Shown here: piece after piece, positions 5,024-5,428 of the stretch | Position numbering within the stretch: the first letter of the stretch is position 1 | How the letters are laid out: each line of letters begins with the position of its first letter | Assembly: GCA_027117675.1 (NCBI GenBank) | Contig: JAJAYM010000088.1 | Span: 1 to 5,428 of the forward strand | Reading direction: 5' to 3' | DNA length: 5,428 nucleotides | Source: Actinomycetes bacterium | Lineage (GTDB): Bacteria > Actinomycetota > Actinomycetes > JAHEKZ01 | Notes under the pieces: model-generated | What the model was told of the DNA's origin: nothing | The model's database searches: none | The model's input: only the letters and a program-made list of their open reading frames with translations | Made by a program: the position numbers and the translations under genes

Positions 5024-5428
5024 TCAGCGGTACTCGACGATGTCGTCGCCGGGTACGACCACCGTGCCGGCCTCGCCGGCCAGAACCGCAGGCAGGGCAG
5101 CGAGGTCACCGATCCGGGCCGGACGCCTGGTCGTCAGGACGAAGTCGCACGCAGCACCGACCTTCGGGCCCATCGAGCCGTCCGGGAAGCTCAGCTGCGC
5201 CAAGGCGTCAGGGCTGATGCGCGCCAACGCCCGCTGCTGCGCCGTTCCCCAGTCAACGTAGACAGCGTCAGCGTCAGTGGCGACGACGAACTCGTCGGCA
5301 TCGATCAGCTGAGCCATCAACGAACTGGCCAGGTCTTTGTCGACGACCGCCTCGACCCCCACCAACGTCCGCGTACCCGGCAGGTACATCGTCGGAATGC
5401 CTCCGCCACCAGCCGCGATCACGACGGC
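5024..5428 (-). CDS. arcC: Carbamate kinase, C-terminal part (cut by window edge)
   Basis: Cytosolic amino-acid-kinase-fold enzyme that makes ATP and carbamate from carbamoyl phosphate and ADP, usually the last step of the arginine deiminase or a related fermentative pathway. The visible 134 residues, of about 310 in the family, include AAGGGGIPT and VGVEAVVDKDLAS with its conserved Lys-Asp. They also include VVATDADAVYVDWGT, GSMGPKV with a conserved Lys, and the closing LAGEAGTVV. The first half lies beyond the right edge, so the start is not visible. The stop is TGA at 5024-5026. The ABC-F locus follows after 58 bases on the same strand, and I see no terminator in that gap, so co-transcription is possible. 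Whether arginine deiminase or ornithine carbamoyltransferase genes adjoin cannot be seen. Confidence 0.93.
   Translation of the reverse strand, partial: AVVIAAGGGGIPTMYLPGTRTLVGVEAVVDKDLASSLMAQLIDADEFVVATDADAVYVDWGTAQQRALARISPDALAQLSFPDGSMGPKVGAACDFVLTTRRPARIGDLAALPAVLAGEAGTVVVPGDDIVEYR

Overview
This GC-rich window looks like a chromosomal segment from an actinobacterium (Actinomycetota). The evidence is the conserved block rplM-rpsI-glmM on one strand, the Ala/Pro/Asp-rich N-terminal extension on ribosomal protein S9, frequent GTG starts, and promoter hexamers of the TTGACC/TAGCCT type. I cannot name the genus from sequence reading alone.

Layout. From the left edge, reading leftward on the minus strand, are glmM (N-terminal 244 residues, cut by the window edge), rpsI (S9) and rplM (L13). 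Transcribed rightward these would be ordered rplM, rpsI, glmM, with gaps of 36 and 75 bases, so they probably form one operon linking ribosome assembly to cell-wall precursor synthesis. A 246-base divergent control region (1826-2071) separates rplM from a plus-strand major facilitator transporter gene. The region holds a good rplM promoter with nested dyads in its spacer and a roughly 150-base structured 5' leader. Near the transporter ATG there is a possible leaderless promoter. The transporter gene converges on an ABC-F type ATPase locus on the minus strand. The right edge carries the C-terminal part of a carbamate kinase gene (arcC), also minus strand and 58 bases upstream of the ABC-F locus.

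Most notable point. The ABC-F gene is interrupted by one in-frame TAG at 4258-4260, exactly where the first ATPase domain ends and the interdomain tRNA-interaction linker begins. The frame is open and conserved on both sides and all catalytic motifs of both domains are intact. This could be a very recent nonsense mutation, a sequence error, a readthrough codon or a natural split. rplM in the same window ends with TAG at its normal family terminus, so TAG is a genuine stop codon in this genome.

Second point. The predicted rplM leader RNA folds on paper into a long imperfect hairpin near its 5' end and carries four GCAGA repeats further down. It is a candidate autoregulatory r-protein leader. 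I saw no CRISPR array, transposon, tRNA, rRNA or prophage sequence.
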